Part shown: piece by piece, positions 47,848 to 59,205 of the stretch | Position numbering within the stretch: position 1 is the first letter of the stretch | Layout: each line of letters begins with the position of its first letter | NCBI GenBank assembly: GCA_963920765.1 | Contig: OY987250.1 | Coordinates: 3,224,001 to 3,288,000, forward strand | Origin: Ulota crispa | Lineage: Eukaryota > Streptophyta > Bryopsida > Orthotrichales > Orthotrichaceae | Direction: 5' to 3' | Length of the DNA: 64,000 bases | Position numbers and translations under genes: made by a program | Notes under the pieces: model-generated | What the model saw: only the letters and a program-made list of their open reading frames with translations | What the model was told of the DNA's origin: nothing | The model's database searches: none

Positions 47848-48150
47848 ATGGTGAGGATCGGACATGCGATAGCTCTTAGATCAATTCATCCGGGCATACC
47901 TCAGGACCCTAAGGAGAGAGCAAACCTGGAGGAGGATTTGGAGAAGATGGGGTGTCTAGGGCTGATCAAGGTATCCTAGAATCTGAGCGATGAGGAGATT
48001 GTGAGGGAGTTGCTAAAGAAGCCCTCTAGCGAGTGGCTCAGCACTGTGAGAGCTAACCTAGATAGTTGGACTCTGAAAGAGTGGAGTGAGAATTACGGGT
48101 TTAGCCAGAAGGGGAGCGGATTAGCTAACCAGACTGACAGGTATGCTTAG
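47848..48150 (+). pseudogene. Decayed coding segment of the 5.9-kb element, unknown function
   Basis: From ATG at 47,848 the frame reads MVRIGHAIALRSIHPGIPQD, then a charged helical region with WLSTVRANLDSW and LKEWSENYGF. It is interrupted by TAG at 47,977-47,979 and again at 48,148-48,150, in both cases where CAG would keep it open; the frame continues with lower quality to about 48,340. A pyrimidine-rich leader precedes it. I recognise no domain; a capsid-like protein of a retroelement or a captured host exon are both possible. Confidence 0.4.
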
Positions 48151-48355
48151 GGGAAATTTTGTAGCATACCTCACCCTCACAATGGTCACTCTGTCTCAAA
48201 TTGTAAAGTCCGAAGGGATAGGAGAATATTAGAGTTCCTAATCCCAATTCTACTTCTAGAGCGTCTTATTTACCTCACCCTCACATTCGCCAACACCATC
48301 TTTGATACACTATCACGAGAGTTTTCGGTGAACTGGGGTTAGTGATTAGAAACTT

Positions 48356-48703
48356 GTGGATAGGCTAATCAAGGGGTTAGGGAGCACCAAACCTTTTGGA
48401 CTTTTCTCTTTTCTCTTCCATCTTTATTCTCACCACAACTTATTGAGATGTAGAGAGCACATCGAATGGAAGAAAGCGAAAGTAATGAGAGTAAACAATA
48501 TCACCTCAAAACCGGAACCAGAAGAGGAAGAAGACAAGAAATACTCGGATGAGGAGGCACCAGACGTTGAGGTGACCTAGGAGGTCCGAATTAAGAGGAA
48601 GGAACTCGCTGAACTTTCCGGGGTTTCTGAACCGGAAGTCTGGGAGTGGTTTAAGTCGGACATTACCCTCAGAATTGTAAAGGAGCTGGAAGAGGTCCAA
48701 TGA
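48356..48703 (+). pseudogene. Decayed coding segment with acidic region, unknown function
   Basis: An open frame in a different phase from the preceding segment. The reliable part is about 48,455-48,703: a charged stretch with SKPEPEEEEDKKYSDEE, a TAG at 48,578-48,580 in place of a possible CAG, then RKELAELSGVSEPEVWEWF and a TGA at 48,701-48,703. An intron between this and the previous segment is possible. No domain recognised. Confidence 0.35.
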
Positions 48704-48949
48704 TTGATACGCTGTCCTGATGGAGATTCCTCCATCATATAAATATTTGTTATTTATTTATGTTTGTGTTGATTTCAATAAATCAACAGTTGAGGCAAAA
48801 GGGGTGGTCGTGGTGAGGACCACGGTTTGGTGACAGCGCAGCGGCCATAGATTCCAATGCACTGCGTCGTCTTGTCACATGCACAGCTCAGGGGGGTAGG
48901 TAGCGGGTTGGCTGGGCCAATTTTCTGCCTCACTAGCTGCCAAGCCGTG

Positions 48950-49060
48950 AGCCGCCATCACCGCTCGACGAGTTCGATGAGATTTGAACCCGGACCGGCG
49001 GGCGGCCAGAGACAACCGCTTCTCCAGCTAACCAAGTCCACAACTTGGCAATTGAAAACA
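48950..49060 (-). repeat. tRNA-like segment, possible SINE head
   Basis: Read on minus, GGTTAGCTGGAGAAGCGG near 49,025 fits a pol III A box and GGGTTCAAATC near 48,985 fits a B box. The spacing of about 35 bp matches a tRNA gene. The rest does not fold into a convincing cloverleaf, so an intact tRNA is unlikely. G+C-rich sequence continues to about 48,800, suggesting a tRNA-derived SINE body, but no tail or target duplication could be fixed. Confidence 0.45.
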
Positions 49061-50981
49061 AGCGTTTAACGCTATTATATACTCGCAAGGGCACGTAGCC
49101 ACTTTACGATGGTGTTTATTTTGTAATTTAATCATTTTCATATGTTTATCTAGATGGTTTGGAAGGCTTATATATTTTGCCTTTGTTTGAATAAAAATAC
49201 TAAGGATTTAGAAGTCAATGGGAAAGGTGTGAAAGGAAGAAGGTTTTGGCATCTATGGTGGGGTTATGATAAGGAGGAGCATGGGCTAATGTGCCCCACC
49301 TCCCTACCTTAGATAGGGTTGAAATTATGAAAAAAATGATTCCTTAGTTGTTGGAAGTTAGTGTATGAGTGTTGGTGAGAAGAAGGGGAAAAATCCCGAA
49401 ACTTTGATGTGAGAGATTTTTTTGTGTATACATGATTTTGAATTGAAATTTGAGGAGATTGTTTCTTGTGTGATCACCTTTCCGAAATGAGTTTGCAAGT
49501 TTGATTTGGAGTTGTGATGCAAAAGTTATGAGTGTTTGAATTTTGGAGTCAAAAAGCCAAACTATGAAGAAAGGTTGAGACTTTGACAAGCCATAACTTA
49601 TGATCTGTATATCATTTTGCAACAAGATTTAAAGAAAGTGTTTATCTTAATCTTGGCTTTTTAGAAAGTCTTTAAATTTGAGGTTTGAAGCTTGGATGAG
49701 AAAGTTATGGAGGTGTGAAGGTTTGGAGGTGGCTGCCTTTTTGTTAGGAGAAGGCTAAGATTTTGAAGAGCTACAACTTTTGAACAGTATGAAATTTCCT
49801 TTTCAGATTTTTAGAAGTAATAGTTTGTTGTTATAGCTTTTTGAATTGTCTTTAGTCATTTAATTTGGAGTTTTATTGAAGAAGTTATAGTGGGTAGAAG
49901 TTGGAGGTTTGAGTGCTCTCTAAAAAAATTGAGACCCACACTTTGATTGACTAGAGCTTTCGGACAGAGTTTTATTTTGAAGTGAAAATTTTATGGGTTG
50001 TAGCCAGTGATATCATCTTTTTAAATTGATATCACGTTTCTATGGATAATGTATAGAACAAAAGTTATAGAGGTTTATAGAAGCAGTGTTTAGTTTGTAA
50101 TTAGCCGGGTGGAGGGTGAAAGCGGTCAGGGCGCAACCAGTTTTTTTTCTTCCGCTCTCTGGCTACGCCCCTAGTAGGGCTTCGTCAGAAGAGCCTTTAC
50201 TTTAAACCCGCATAACTTTTAGACAGTATCTTGGATTGAGTTGAAATTTGGAGGGATGTTAGAAGATTAGAAGAGCTTTTCAAATTGCTATTACACTTAG
50301 CATATGAATCTTTGAGCCATCTGTGGCACTAGATAGGAAGTCGCTGCTTTTTTAGGACTTGTTATTTGTAATTTTTTCCATTGTTTTTATTAAAACATGA
50401 AGACTTGAAGATTTGAAAACATGAAAACTTGAAGATCTGAAGATATGAAGATTTCAAGAGGAATATTTTGGGTTTATTTTTTATGTATGTGTGGGATGTG
50501 GCTTTGTTATTCCCAGCCGGTTTTGAAGGCTCGTTTGTCAATTCATTTGCATTCTGTTTTGTAAACTTTGTTGCGGGCAGTTTGAATTAAACCAAACTTA
50601 ACCCCATTTATTGTCGTAATGACAAAGTGGAATTGATCACCCACATGGTCGAGACTTGTTCTGTTCTCACGATTTGGAGTTTTGGCCAGCAGATCGTGAA
50701 TTTAATTTTAGGATTCCGTCATACGGACGGCAGCTCGTGTCTGCTGTCCCGATCTACCCGTCTTATATCCAGTGGGCTCTTATCCCTACCTTGACCCTTA
50801 TACCCTTAGAGCCAGTCACAGGATAGGCCAACGGAAGACTAAAGACTGAAGATTTGAAGAGAAGATCAAGATTGACGACAATTTTAGTCGGCAATGCAGG
50901 ATCGCAGCAAGACACCCTGCGTGTTCCTAAGGCGCGCTTCTCTTAACCTGACAACGTTTCCATCAGGAGCATAATCCAAAT

Positions 50982-51944
50982 ATGCATCAGCTTATGGAAG
51001 AGGCTTCAGAGGAAGAAATGGTTGCCAAAGTGAAGAGTTTAATTAAATTCAAAGCCTCAAGGCAATTGGAGGTGGACAAGTTGTCTCGGCAAGTGAAGAC
51101 TTTGCAGAGCAAATTGAAGGAGAGTGAAGGAGACAAGGCGGCTCGCGAGGCCAATATAGAGATTGCTAAGTTCACACATTTTGTCGGGAATTTGGGCAAT
51201 GTGGTGAACAACGCAAAGCTCTATGATGCGGAAGTCTTGAAGGAAAAGTTGCAAGTTGGGGTCAAGGCGGTTTCAATGGTGGTGAAGTATGGAATGACAA
51301 TGGAGGTGATGCTGTTGGAGATGAGAAGTATCCTGGCGGGTATTAAAACCTGCCAAGGTATTGGTGAAGGATTTGGGCAAATCAAGGATGCTACGCCCAC
51401 CCAGAAGTCTCCTGTTGTGCGATCGCCAAAGCCAACTACACTAAAGGAGAAGGAGGAAGTGACAACCTTGAGAACTGGTTGTCTTTCCAGCAAGATCGAT
51501 GTGGGTGTCAAAGAGGAGAAATCAACACTTGAGTCCTAGGATCAAGGCCAGGATCCCACTACACCGGAAGATCAGGCCTTGACTTAGGTTCCTAGTCCGG
51601 TGAAGTAGAAGATTATGGCCAAGCGTGTAAGGGAGTTGTTTTCTCCGGACAAGAGCGAAGTGTCTCCGATCAAGATTGATATTCCGGATGACTCTCCTTT
51701 TGAGGCAACAGCAAGTGATGGAGAGATTTCAGAGTCCTCGGAACATTTGGTGAGTTTGGATTCATCTGATGATTTTGATCTGGAAGTAGTCATGATTGCG
51801 GCTCAGAGTACTTGGAAGAAGAAAGGTAAGACTCCTGCCAATGATAAGGGTGCGAGCGGAAGTCGGAGACTGTCAGCACAGAAGGCAGTGTCTACGACTC
51901 AGAAGAAGAATAAGACCTAGATATTCAGTAATAGTAATAATTGA
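50982..51944 (+). pseudogene. Decayed coiled-coil protein gene of the 5.9-kb element
   Basis: From ATG at 50,982 one frame runs to TGA at 51,942-51,944 (320 codons), interrupted only by four TAG codons at 51,537, 51,585, 51,606 and 51,918, with no frameshift. The first third is a heptad-rich coiled coil (SRQVKTLQSKLKESEGDKAA). The middle is hydrophobic/helical (VGVKAVSMVVKYG). The C-terminal part is acidic and serine-rich (SESSEHLVSLDSSDDFDLE), ending in a lysine-rich tail (STTQKKNKT). No known domain is seen. A structural protein of a retroelement is one guess; function is unknown. Confidence 0.5.
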
Positions 51945-53155
51945 AGTAATTAGGATAAATAGAATAAGGGGAGTAAACACTAGGAGTAAAATTGTAGTTA
52001 CTTCCTGGTATAGTGCATGTAGTATCCGGATCTGGGATAATAGGATCTTAAATCCACTTTTCTTGGGATTTTTTGGCTAAGGGAGGACCACTATTTTTTG
52101 GTAAAGAGAATGACACCTGTCATTCCCAAGACCACAACTTTTTAGAGAGGAACCTTTTTAGTTTCCCTAGGATTAGCTATTAGAGGCATGATTGTGATTA
52201 GTGCCTCAATTCATTTTGTTTCTTTGATTCTCCTAATGCAAGCCAAGTTTTTATATCTCAGTGCTTTGAATTGATCACTTGGGATGTTGTGTATAGGAAT
52301 GTCTGCATTGGAGGGAGAAGAGAGAGAAGTGACCCCGGATCTTGTCTGATCCGATTTCTAGAGCCAGTAGAGAGGTGGTTAGAACACTGTGTACTAAGGG
52401 ACAGTTTCTGTTTGGGTTTACGATCCGAATACTCTTGTGAGGGATAGCCAGTATTAGATTGGGTGCGTTTGGATAGCGATTCCAACGCATGCTAGCTAAC
52501 GGTTGAGAAGTTCCACTACCACTAGTAGTGATTGTGAGCAAAGGAGCAGGGATCCTTTAATTATTTGGTTACCATCTTAGCAACAAGAATTATATTAGGA
52601 AGGGTTTATCATTGTAGTATGTTGGGGTTGTAGGGGTTTCTTGAGTGACTTGTTGGTTTGGATCTACGTCCAGATTGGCTATGAAGAAGTAACTGCACCT
52701 TATTGTTTTTGTATTCTTTGTTGTTGTTTTGTTTAGTGATACTTCACTCACTATAAATTGCTGAGGGGTAGGATTTCACGTGGCCTTCTTTAATCTTCAA
52801 TCACGGAATCTTCTAATATAGATGCTAAACTTCTGCTATTGTTGTGTGTTTGATGTTCAAATCCGGAAGAGGCAAGGAATTGGCCACTCCTTCCTGGAGT
52901 CCGGAACATTAGTGAGGAAAGGAAAGATAGTTAGAAATTTCGTTGGTTGACTAAGGATCTTCTGGTTACCTTTTCTCCTTGTGTGTGTGTTTTGCGTCTA
53001 TTTGCAAATTACCTACAGGATTTCTTCATCCTATTCCGGACAACCTTAAGGATCTATAAACTAAATCTCTGTGGAATGAATACGAGTCATCAACTCGGTG
53101 TTTTAAGTTGTTTTTAATGCCAACAGGAAGATAAGTACTTTCTTGTGCTATCACA
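51945..53155. other. Non-coding 3' part of the 5.9-kb element
   Basis: No open frame of interest. It should hold the right terminus, but no sequence here repeats the left 500 bp in a way that would mark a long terminal repeat. Confidence 0.35.
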
Positions 53156-53160
53156 AACTC

Positions 53161-54145
53161 AAAATTGAGAGAGACAACAGTGCTTGATTGGGTGAAAATG
53201 CTAGAGCTTAGACTTAGAATGGGAGGGACAACAAGGCTTGACTGACGTGAAGACACCGAGGGCTAGACCGGCGTGAGAATGCAGGAGCTTAGACTCAAGA
53301 GTTGAGGGCAACTAGAGCTCGACCAATGTGAGAATGCCGTGAGCTCAAACTCAAAATTGAGAGGGCTAACAGGGTTTGACTGGCATAAGAATGCCGGAGG
53401 TCAGACTCAAAATTGAGAGGAACACAAAGGTTTGACTGACGTGAGTACACCGAAGGCTAGACTGGCGTGAGAATGCCGGAGTTAGACTTGAGGAATGGGA
53501 GGGGCGACAGGAGCTTGACTGATGTGAGAACACCGAGGGCTAGACCAGCGTGAGAATGCCGGAGCTGAGACTCAAGAGCTGAGGGCAGCCCAAGCTTGAC
53601 CAATGTGAGAATGCCTTGAGCTAGACATGAGGAATGAGAGGGCTAACAGGGCTTGACTAGGTGAGAATGCCGAGAGCTTAGACTCAATGGCTAACAAGAG
53701 CTCAACCAATAGTGAGAATGCCAAAGCTTAGACTCATAATTGAGAGAGAAGACAATGCTTGACTGGAGTGAGAATGCTGGAGGTCAGACTTAGAATTGAG
53801 AGGAACACAAGGCTCAACCAATGTGAGAATGCCAGAGCTTAGACTCAAGGGTTGAGGAGGCAGCCAGAGCTCAATCAATGTGAGAATGCCAAAACTTAGA
53901 CTCAAGGGTTGAGGAGGCAGCCAGAGCTCAACCAATGTGAGAATGCCGGAGCTTAGACTCAAAGGCACGGGGGCAACTAAAGCTTGACCTATGTGAAAAT
54001 GCCGAAGCTTAGACTTAGAATTGAGAGAGGCTAACAGGGCTTGACTAGCGTGGGAATGTTGGAGCTTAGACTCAAGGGCTGAGGGGCAGCCATAGCTTGA
54101 CCAATGTGAGAATGCCGGAGCTTAGACTCAAAATTGAGAGGGGCT
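53161..54145. repeat. Imperfect minisatellite with about 60-65-bp units
   Basis: Around 15 diverged units built on GTGAGAATGCCGGAGCTTAG, then ACTCAAAATTGAGAGGG or ACTCAAGGGCTGAGG, then a CAACAGGGCTTGACTGG or CAGCCAGAGCTTGACCAA linker. Two alternating unit types suggest a higher-order arrangement. A further unit fragment stands at 47,230-47,266, across the 5.9-kb element. Confidence 0.85.
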
Positions 54146-55327
54146 GACGGTTGGGGATGATGGGAAATGCCACATGCCAAAGGAATTTGTGGGTGAGGCT
54201 AGGCCTTAAGCCAAGAGATTCAGTTAGCACAGTGTCTTCTCAAAGAGCTTGCTTGCGGAATTGAGAGAGCTGGCCAATGTGAGGCTGAGCTGTTAGGATT
54301 CCTCGAGAGTTGCTAGGAGGGCTTGCGATGCAATCATGAGGTGGTGGCAAGGTTCTGGTAAGGTACTGGTAAGCTAACACTTCTAGAACAAGGCTTCTAA
54401 ACACACGATAAGGGAAGGCTCTCTACTAAGGTGGAACACACGTGGGAGACAACGGGAGTAATAGGAGAGAACAAGGCACAAGTAATGAGAGGTGAGGAGA
54501 GGGCTCTAGGAGGGAGAGAGTGGGTATGGAAAAAGTAGAAGTGATCTAACATAAAAGGTAATGAAAACAAGTCACAAGAGATATGTTTTTGGGAGGAGGT
54601 GGACCTCCCTTTATACTTTTGAGGGAGGACACCTCGGCCCTCTATCTAGGGGATCCATATATCCCTTAAAATCTACCTAAAATTTGAGAAAAGCTCAAAA
54701 TGGATGAAATTTGGATGAATTCACCATAACTTTTGGAGCATAGCTCCAAATGACAAACAAACAATGGCATTGGATTCCTTGGATCCAAAATAGCCGGTTT
54801 TGGTTGTTCACACTTCCAATTCTAACCTATAGGGCGTTGAGAAACTTGAATGAAGGGTTAGGGGTGGATGGATGAAAAACCCAGAATTGGGAATTCATCC
54901 AAAAATGCAAAATTGACTTCTTGAGGTCTTCCAAAGTTGTCAGGGGAGCCGGTAAACACTCCTTGCTTCCGTCAATTGGGCTCCAAATGAATGAGAACTT
55001 GAAATTGGTTGTTGCTTGCGTTCTTAAAATGAGCTGGGTGTGGTTGTTTGAGGCCTTGCTGCTATCAAAACAACTTGAAACTTGGGGGATTGTTGTAAAT
55101 CCTTGAGAAAATCTTCTATGAATTTTGGTGGCATTTTACTACCATTTTCAACCTCCTTTCACTAAGGTTGACTAGTAGCCTCGCAAGGTTGACCGCTTGG
55201 AATCACGCTCTCCAAGGATCTAAAGGTATTGGGCACCTTGGGTATAGACGCACCATATGTTGTTGTTGATGGATGTCGAGTTGTAAACTGATGACGTGAC
55301 CCTTGGCCATGGCGTAACTTATCTATT
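54146..55327. other. Repeat-like spacer, possibly retroelement derived
   Basis: The sequence near 54,640-54,800 (CACCATAACTTTTGGAGC) recalls the CATAACTTTTGAACA repeats of the 5.9-kb element. CCTTGGGTATAGACGCACCA near 55,240 resembles sequence found next to LTRs in other plants, but this is weak. No coding potential. Confidence 0.3.
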
Positions 55328-55459
55328 CCTAAACTAATCTTCTCTAATTAGGCTAGTGGGGACTTTTGGAGGGGATTCCAAGCCCCAAGTAGCAAAACCT
55401 AAACTAACCCTCTCTAATTAGGCTAGTGGGGACTTTTAGAGAGGATTCCAAGCCCCAAG
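55328..55459. repeat. Tandem duplication, 70-bp unit
   Basis: Two units starting CCTAAACTAA at 55,328 and 55,398, both containing TTAGGCTAGTGGGGACTTTT and GGATTCCAAGCCCCAAG, about 90 percent identical. Confidence 0.9.
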
Positions 55460-56309
55460 CATGTGTGTTGCTCAAACTAACTAAAAACTACTAATTCTCA
55501 CTCAATCACTCCTAACGACCTTCCAAATGGAGTAGGATAATTGGCGTACCGCTAACCATTTGATCTAACTAATCTAAATTAACATAAATGGCTATTCCAC
55601 TTATATTAATGTAATTTCAAGCTAACTAAAACAAAAAATGAATTCATGACTTCTGGTGCTGAATCTAGGACTTACAACACTTTAGATCTTAGCCAACTTT
55701 GTTGGCTCATGGAGATCCACTCTTAAATGTCAAGTATCTTACAAATAGGTGAAATATAGCAATTGAGACAAATTTGTACAATGAAGAAGTATATGATGCT
55801 AGTATAAATGGCCTTCTTCAAACAAGTTATTTTCTCCATGTTCGTAAATGAAGTAATTTTTTTGCAAAAACCCGGAACAGAAATTGCTACCATTGTTGAA
55901 TAATGCTGTGTTAGACAATGTTGAATGTTATAACATGTTAAGCAAGTTGAGAAGTTTTTTCACAACAAACTAGACAAAGCAAACTAATGTTGTGTTTGTG
56001 AAAGATTTAAGTATAAGGAAAATAGAAAGACATGCAAACTACACTTGCTTTGATAACATCAAAGAACAATGGAGAGGCATCAACATTGTTCCCTATTGCA
56101 GACCTTTTGTTAATGGCTAAAAGAATTTGCAATTATTGGGAGGGCCATCAAACTTGAGCTTTTGGTGCTGCGCTTATGGTATGTTCACACTTGGTGTTAG
56201 GAGGGTATTAGCAATATGAATGTAGTCTAAAGATGTGTCTAAATACATCTAATTTTCCCTTGCTACTACCCCTCTTAACACCGAGTGTGAACATACTTTT
56301 AACCCCTTA
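55460..56309. other. AT-rich spacer
   Basis: No gene or repeat recognised. Confidence 0.4.
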
Positions 56310-56670
56310 AGGTAGGCGCACCCATAAGCGTGGAAATAAGGGTTTTGGAGTAGGTAAAACAATTGACTATCTTTGAAAAAAATCTATAAGTTAGGAGGTG
56401 GAAACCAAAAATATTGCCATCAATTTCAAGGTTCCAACTACAAGCATTTGTTCACAAAGACTCTTCAAAGTCCAAAATCATTGAAATTGTAAGAACCATG
56501 TGTAGGAGATACTAAAAACAAGGCTTGTTGGTTCTTAAATAGTGAGATGGGTAATCAAAACCTCATGCTAGTCACCCACAACCATCACTTCATCACCTAT
56601 AACCATCACTCACTCACCCACAACCATTTGATATTTTATTGATTATTGCCATTGTCAGATGCTACTACCT
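56310..56670. mobile_element. Family G-type element, copy 3 (361 bp)
   Basis: Ends AGGTAGGCGCACCCATAAGC and GATGCTACTACCT, with TA on both sides. The left flank is TTAACCCCTTA and the right flank TAACCCCTAAATG, so it appears inserted in the central TA of the TTAA that borders the family B copy at 56,670. Confidence 0.6.
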
Positions 56671-57321
56671 TAACCCCTAAATGCCCAAGGCTTATCTAAG
56701 CTTCTTGGAAATTTCATGAAATGGAACAATCACCTGACCTTTTCATGAATTTCATCAAACTTTTTTCAACCATAACTGTACAAATTTAAACTAAACTTTT
56801 AGAGATTACGTGGAAAAAAAAAACACAACAATATCACTTATAGTTTGAAAGATTATAATGTTTGAACATGAGGATGTTAAAACTACAAAAATGACTTGAA
56901 GTTTTCTAATCCACATTTCACATGCCAAAACAAAAAAGTTGGTCACCAAAAAAAACATGAGGTTTAAGGTCATTACTTGACTAATTATAGTCAAAATATG
57001 GCTTTAAAAATCTAGTTGCATGTTTTTTTTAAATGGATTTCTAATGGGGATATTTCTCCAAGCTCTAGTGTATTTGAGGCTCATTTTCAAGATCTTCCAA
57101 TACTAAAAAACTCAAGATTGCAGTGGACACCCTTGTACAAAAGCTTGAGTAGAAAAATCATCAACTTTCATTTTTAAAATCAGATTTTTAATATTGAAAA
57201 TAGACTTCAAACCAAACTTGTGCTGGAAAAAAATATTGAAAATAGTGATTTGACAACGTCTTACTTATCTTCAAAGTTTTGTAGAGACCCAAATGTGGTT
57301 GCTTGGGCATTTAGGGGTTAA
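56670..57321. mobile_element. Family B TTAA element, copy 5 (652 bp)
   Basis: TTAA at 56,670-56,673 (its first T shared with the end of the G element) and 57,318-57,321. Ends CCCCTAAATGCCCAAGGC and GCTTGGGCATTTAGGGG. Confidence 0.8.
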
Positions 57322-57663
57322 AGGCCCAAGTATCTATTCAACAACCACTTGAGAACTCGGGTAGGGTCCTATGGAGTTAATTTTTATTGGATGTTCTCAA
57401 AACTGTTATAGAAGGTGTAAATATGTATCCTCCAAGTGAGAATATGTTTTTTTCCCCAATCAGATGCTTAGTTTAAAAGTTATGCTACCCAAAAGAACTT
57501 GGGCATCTCGGGCAATTTGGGCATCTTTGGAGAATCTTATGCTAAAAATCTCATCAGCTTTTAAAATTTGGCAAGTATGTAACCAAAAAGACATGGTGTA
57601 CAATTGTCAAAAAAATCAACAAATTGAGGTCTCACATCACATTCTAAAGGGAGTCAAACTTTG

Positions 57664-58601
57664 TTAACCCTTAAAGGCTTTTGACTATGTTTTCATCAAA
57701 ACTGTCCAAAAACTGCCATTTGTAGTGCAGGTATCAAATTTTAGATATAAGTTATTTTTGGACACATCTAACCGTAAGATCTTGTAGTACACTAGTATCC
57801 AAATATGTGGAAAAATTTTCAGAAACTTCTGCCATGTGGATTGTTAGGTGATTGAGTTTGAATTGACAGAAAGTCGTTTTTTGTCCTTGCAAAAATCCAG
57901 GCAGCTGCACTTCACAAGGTCATATTTGTATGAAAAAAGTTTCAAAATGGTTCTAATTTTTTGTATTCATTCTTCAAGGCAAGTTGCGTACACGCTTAAA
58001 AAATTTCAAATCATTTGAAAATGTACAACACATAGAAAAAAATTTGTAAGTAAAAAGAAGTAGAGAATGATACAAAACTCTAAATTGTTAAGAATTTAAT
58101 TCTAAAAAACAAAAATTCCAATCCCAATGGTCAAAATGTTGTAATAAACAATCTACATACTTTGGCTTTATTTTTTTTCCAAAATATTAAAAATTGAGTA
58201 ATACATAGGACTTAAGAGTTTTTTTTAGAGTAGGGAATCCATAATTGCCCGCAAACAGAATCTCCTCATAACTTTCATCTCATTGATGAAAATTGAATGA
58301 TCCAAAGCTTCCCAAGGATATATATCTAAAGAACCAATTTCAAAAAACAAAATTCAAAAGATGTAATTTTAAAGAAGTTTTTTGAGCTGCCCGGGCTGCC
58401 CCAAACAAAAAAGACTACATATCACGCAATAACCTTTGAACCATGAAGTCAAAAGTTATGAAATTTGTTGGGCCTTAAAGTTACTCCTTGGACACATCAT
58501 GTGTGAAAATTTCAAAGAAAAAAAATGAAAAATCCATTTGTAGTGAGCTGCCCAAAATTGCTATGTTGTCAAAAAATATTGTTTGGGCCTTTAGGGGTTA
58601 A
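57664..58601. mobile_element. Family D TTAA element, copy 3 (938 bp)
   Basis: TTAA at 57,664-57,667 and 58,598-58,601. It is inverted relative to the copy at 7,684. Left end CCCTTAAAGGCTTTTGAC, right end GTTTGGGCCTTTAGGGG. The AGCTGCCCAAAATTGCTATG block near 58,547 is the complement of the left subterminal block of the other D copies. Confidence 0.65.
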
Positions 58602-59205
58602 TTTTGTTCAAGTAGTTTCAAGAAAATGTTTTCCTCTAACTTTAAGGCCTATTATCTATCAGTCTATAAACCTAAAGCTCTAGATATATTTTTTCAAACA
58701 TTCCAGATGTTTATCTCTAACTTTTTGCCATTCAGATTACAAATAAAAGATGTCCTCATTGCACAAGAAATCATGAAAGAATGACTAATGTATTGCCATT
58801 TCACTTAACCTCCTTATACTGCTCGACAATTTAGAGTAAGCTAAATTCATAATCTGCTCTTGAAACTTTTCATGGGTGTACCACCTAACAAGATTTAGAT
58901 ATCAATGGAAAAAATTTAAATTCATGTTGACCAAAAAATTGACTCCAAAGAGGCTCAAAGTTTGTTGATCCATTTGGGCAGGGACAAAAAAACTTTTTTA
59001 TAAATTTTGAATGCTATAACCTTTCAATTTGTGTGGTCAAATGGATTGAAATTTTTTTGCACTCAATACCAAAATTTTTTACTACAATTTTGGACGGTTA
59101 AAGTTTCAAAAATAGTTTTCAAATTAAAATTCACGTCGACATATTGGAAAAACACAAATTTCGGCAGATTCCGGTGAAAACACCCCTTGGGCTTTTAGGG
59201 GTTAA
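58602..59205. mobile_element. Remnant of another TTAA element
   Basis: The right end CACCCCTTGGGCTTTTAGGG followed by GTTAA (TTAA at 59,202-59,205) is a normal terminus of this class. No matching left terminus was found, although TTAACCTCC at 58,805 is a candidate. Confidence 0.4.

Larger units (their letters stand above)
47267..53155 (+). mobile_element. Unclassified 5.9-kb TG...CA element, possibly LTR-retrotransposon derived
   Basis: Sequence unlike its flanks begins TGTGGCAACCC at 47,267 and ends TGCTATCACA at 53,155. GACTC precedes it and AACTC follows it, a probable 4-5-bp target duplication inside a minisatellite unit. Inside lie a pyrimidine-rich leader (47,690-47,760), decayed coding stretches (47,848-48,150; 48,356-48,703; 50,982-51,944), a tRNA-like segment on minus, and four diverged repeats around CATAACTTTTGAACAGTAT spaced 170-260 bp (49,590-50,230), a pattern seen in untranslated parts of some plant LTR retrotransposons. 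I found no matching long terminal repeats and no reverse transcriptase, so the class stays open. Confidence 0.4.

Noticed and set aside
44701..51944. Reassignment of TAG/TAA to glutamine as in some green algae and ciliates
   Set aside because: The intact host gene uses ordinary glutamine codons and a TGA stop without internal TAG, and the interrupted ORFs are all transposon-like. CHG deamination explains the pattern more simply. It is not formally excluded.
53161..54145. CRISPR-like array
   Set aside because: The units are imperfect and contiguous, with no unique spacers of constant length, and the context is plant nuclear DNA.
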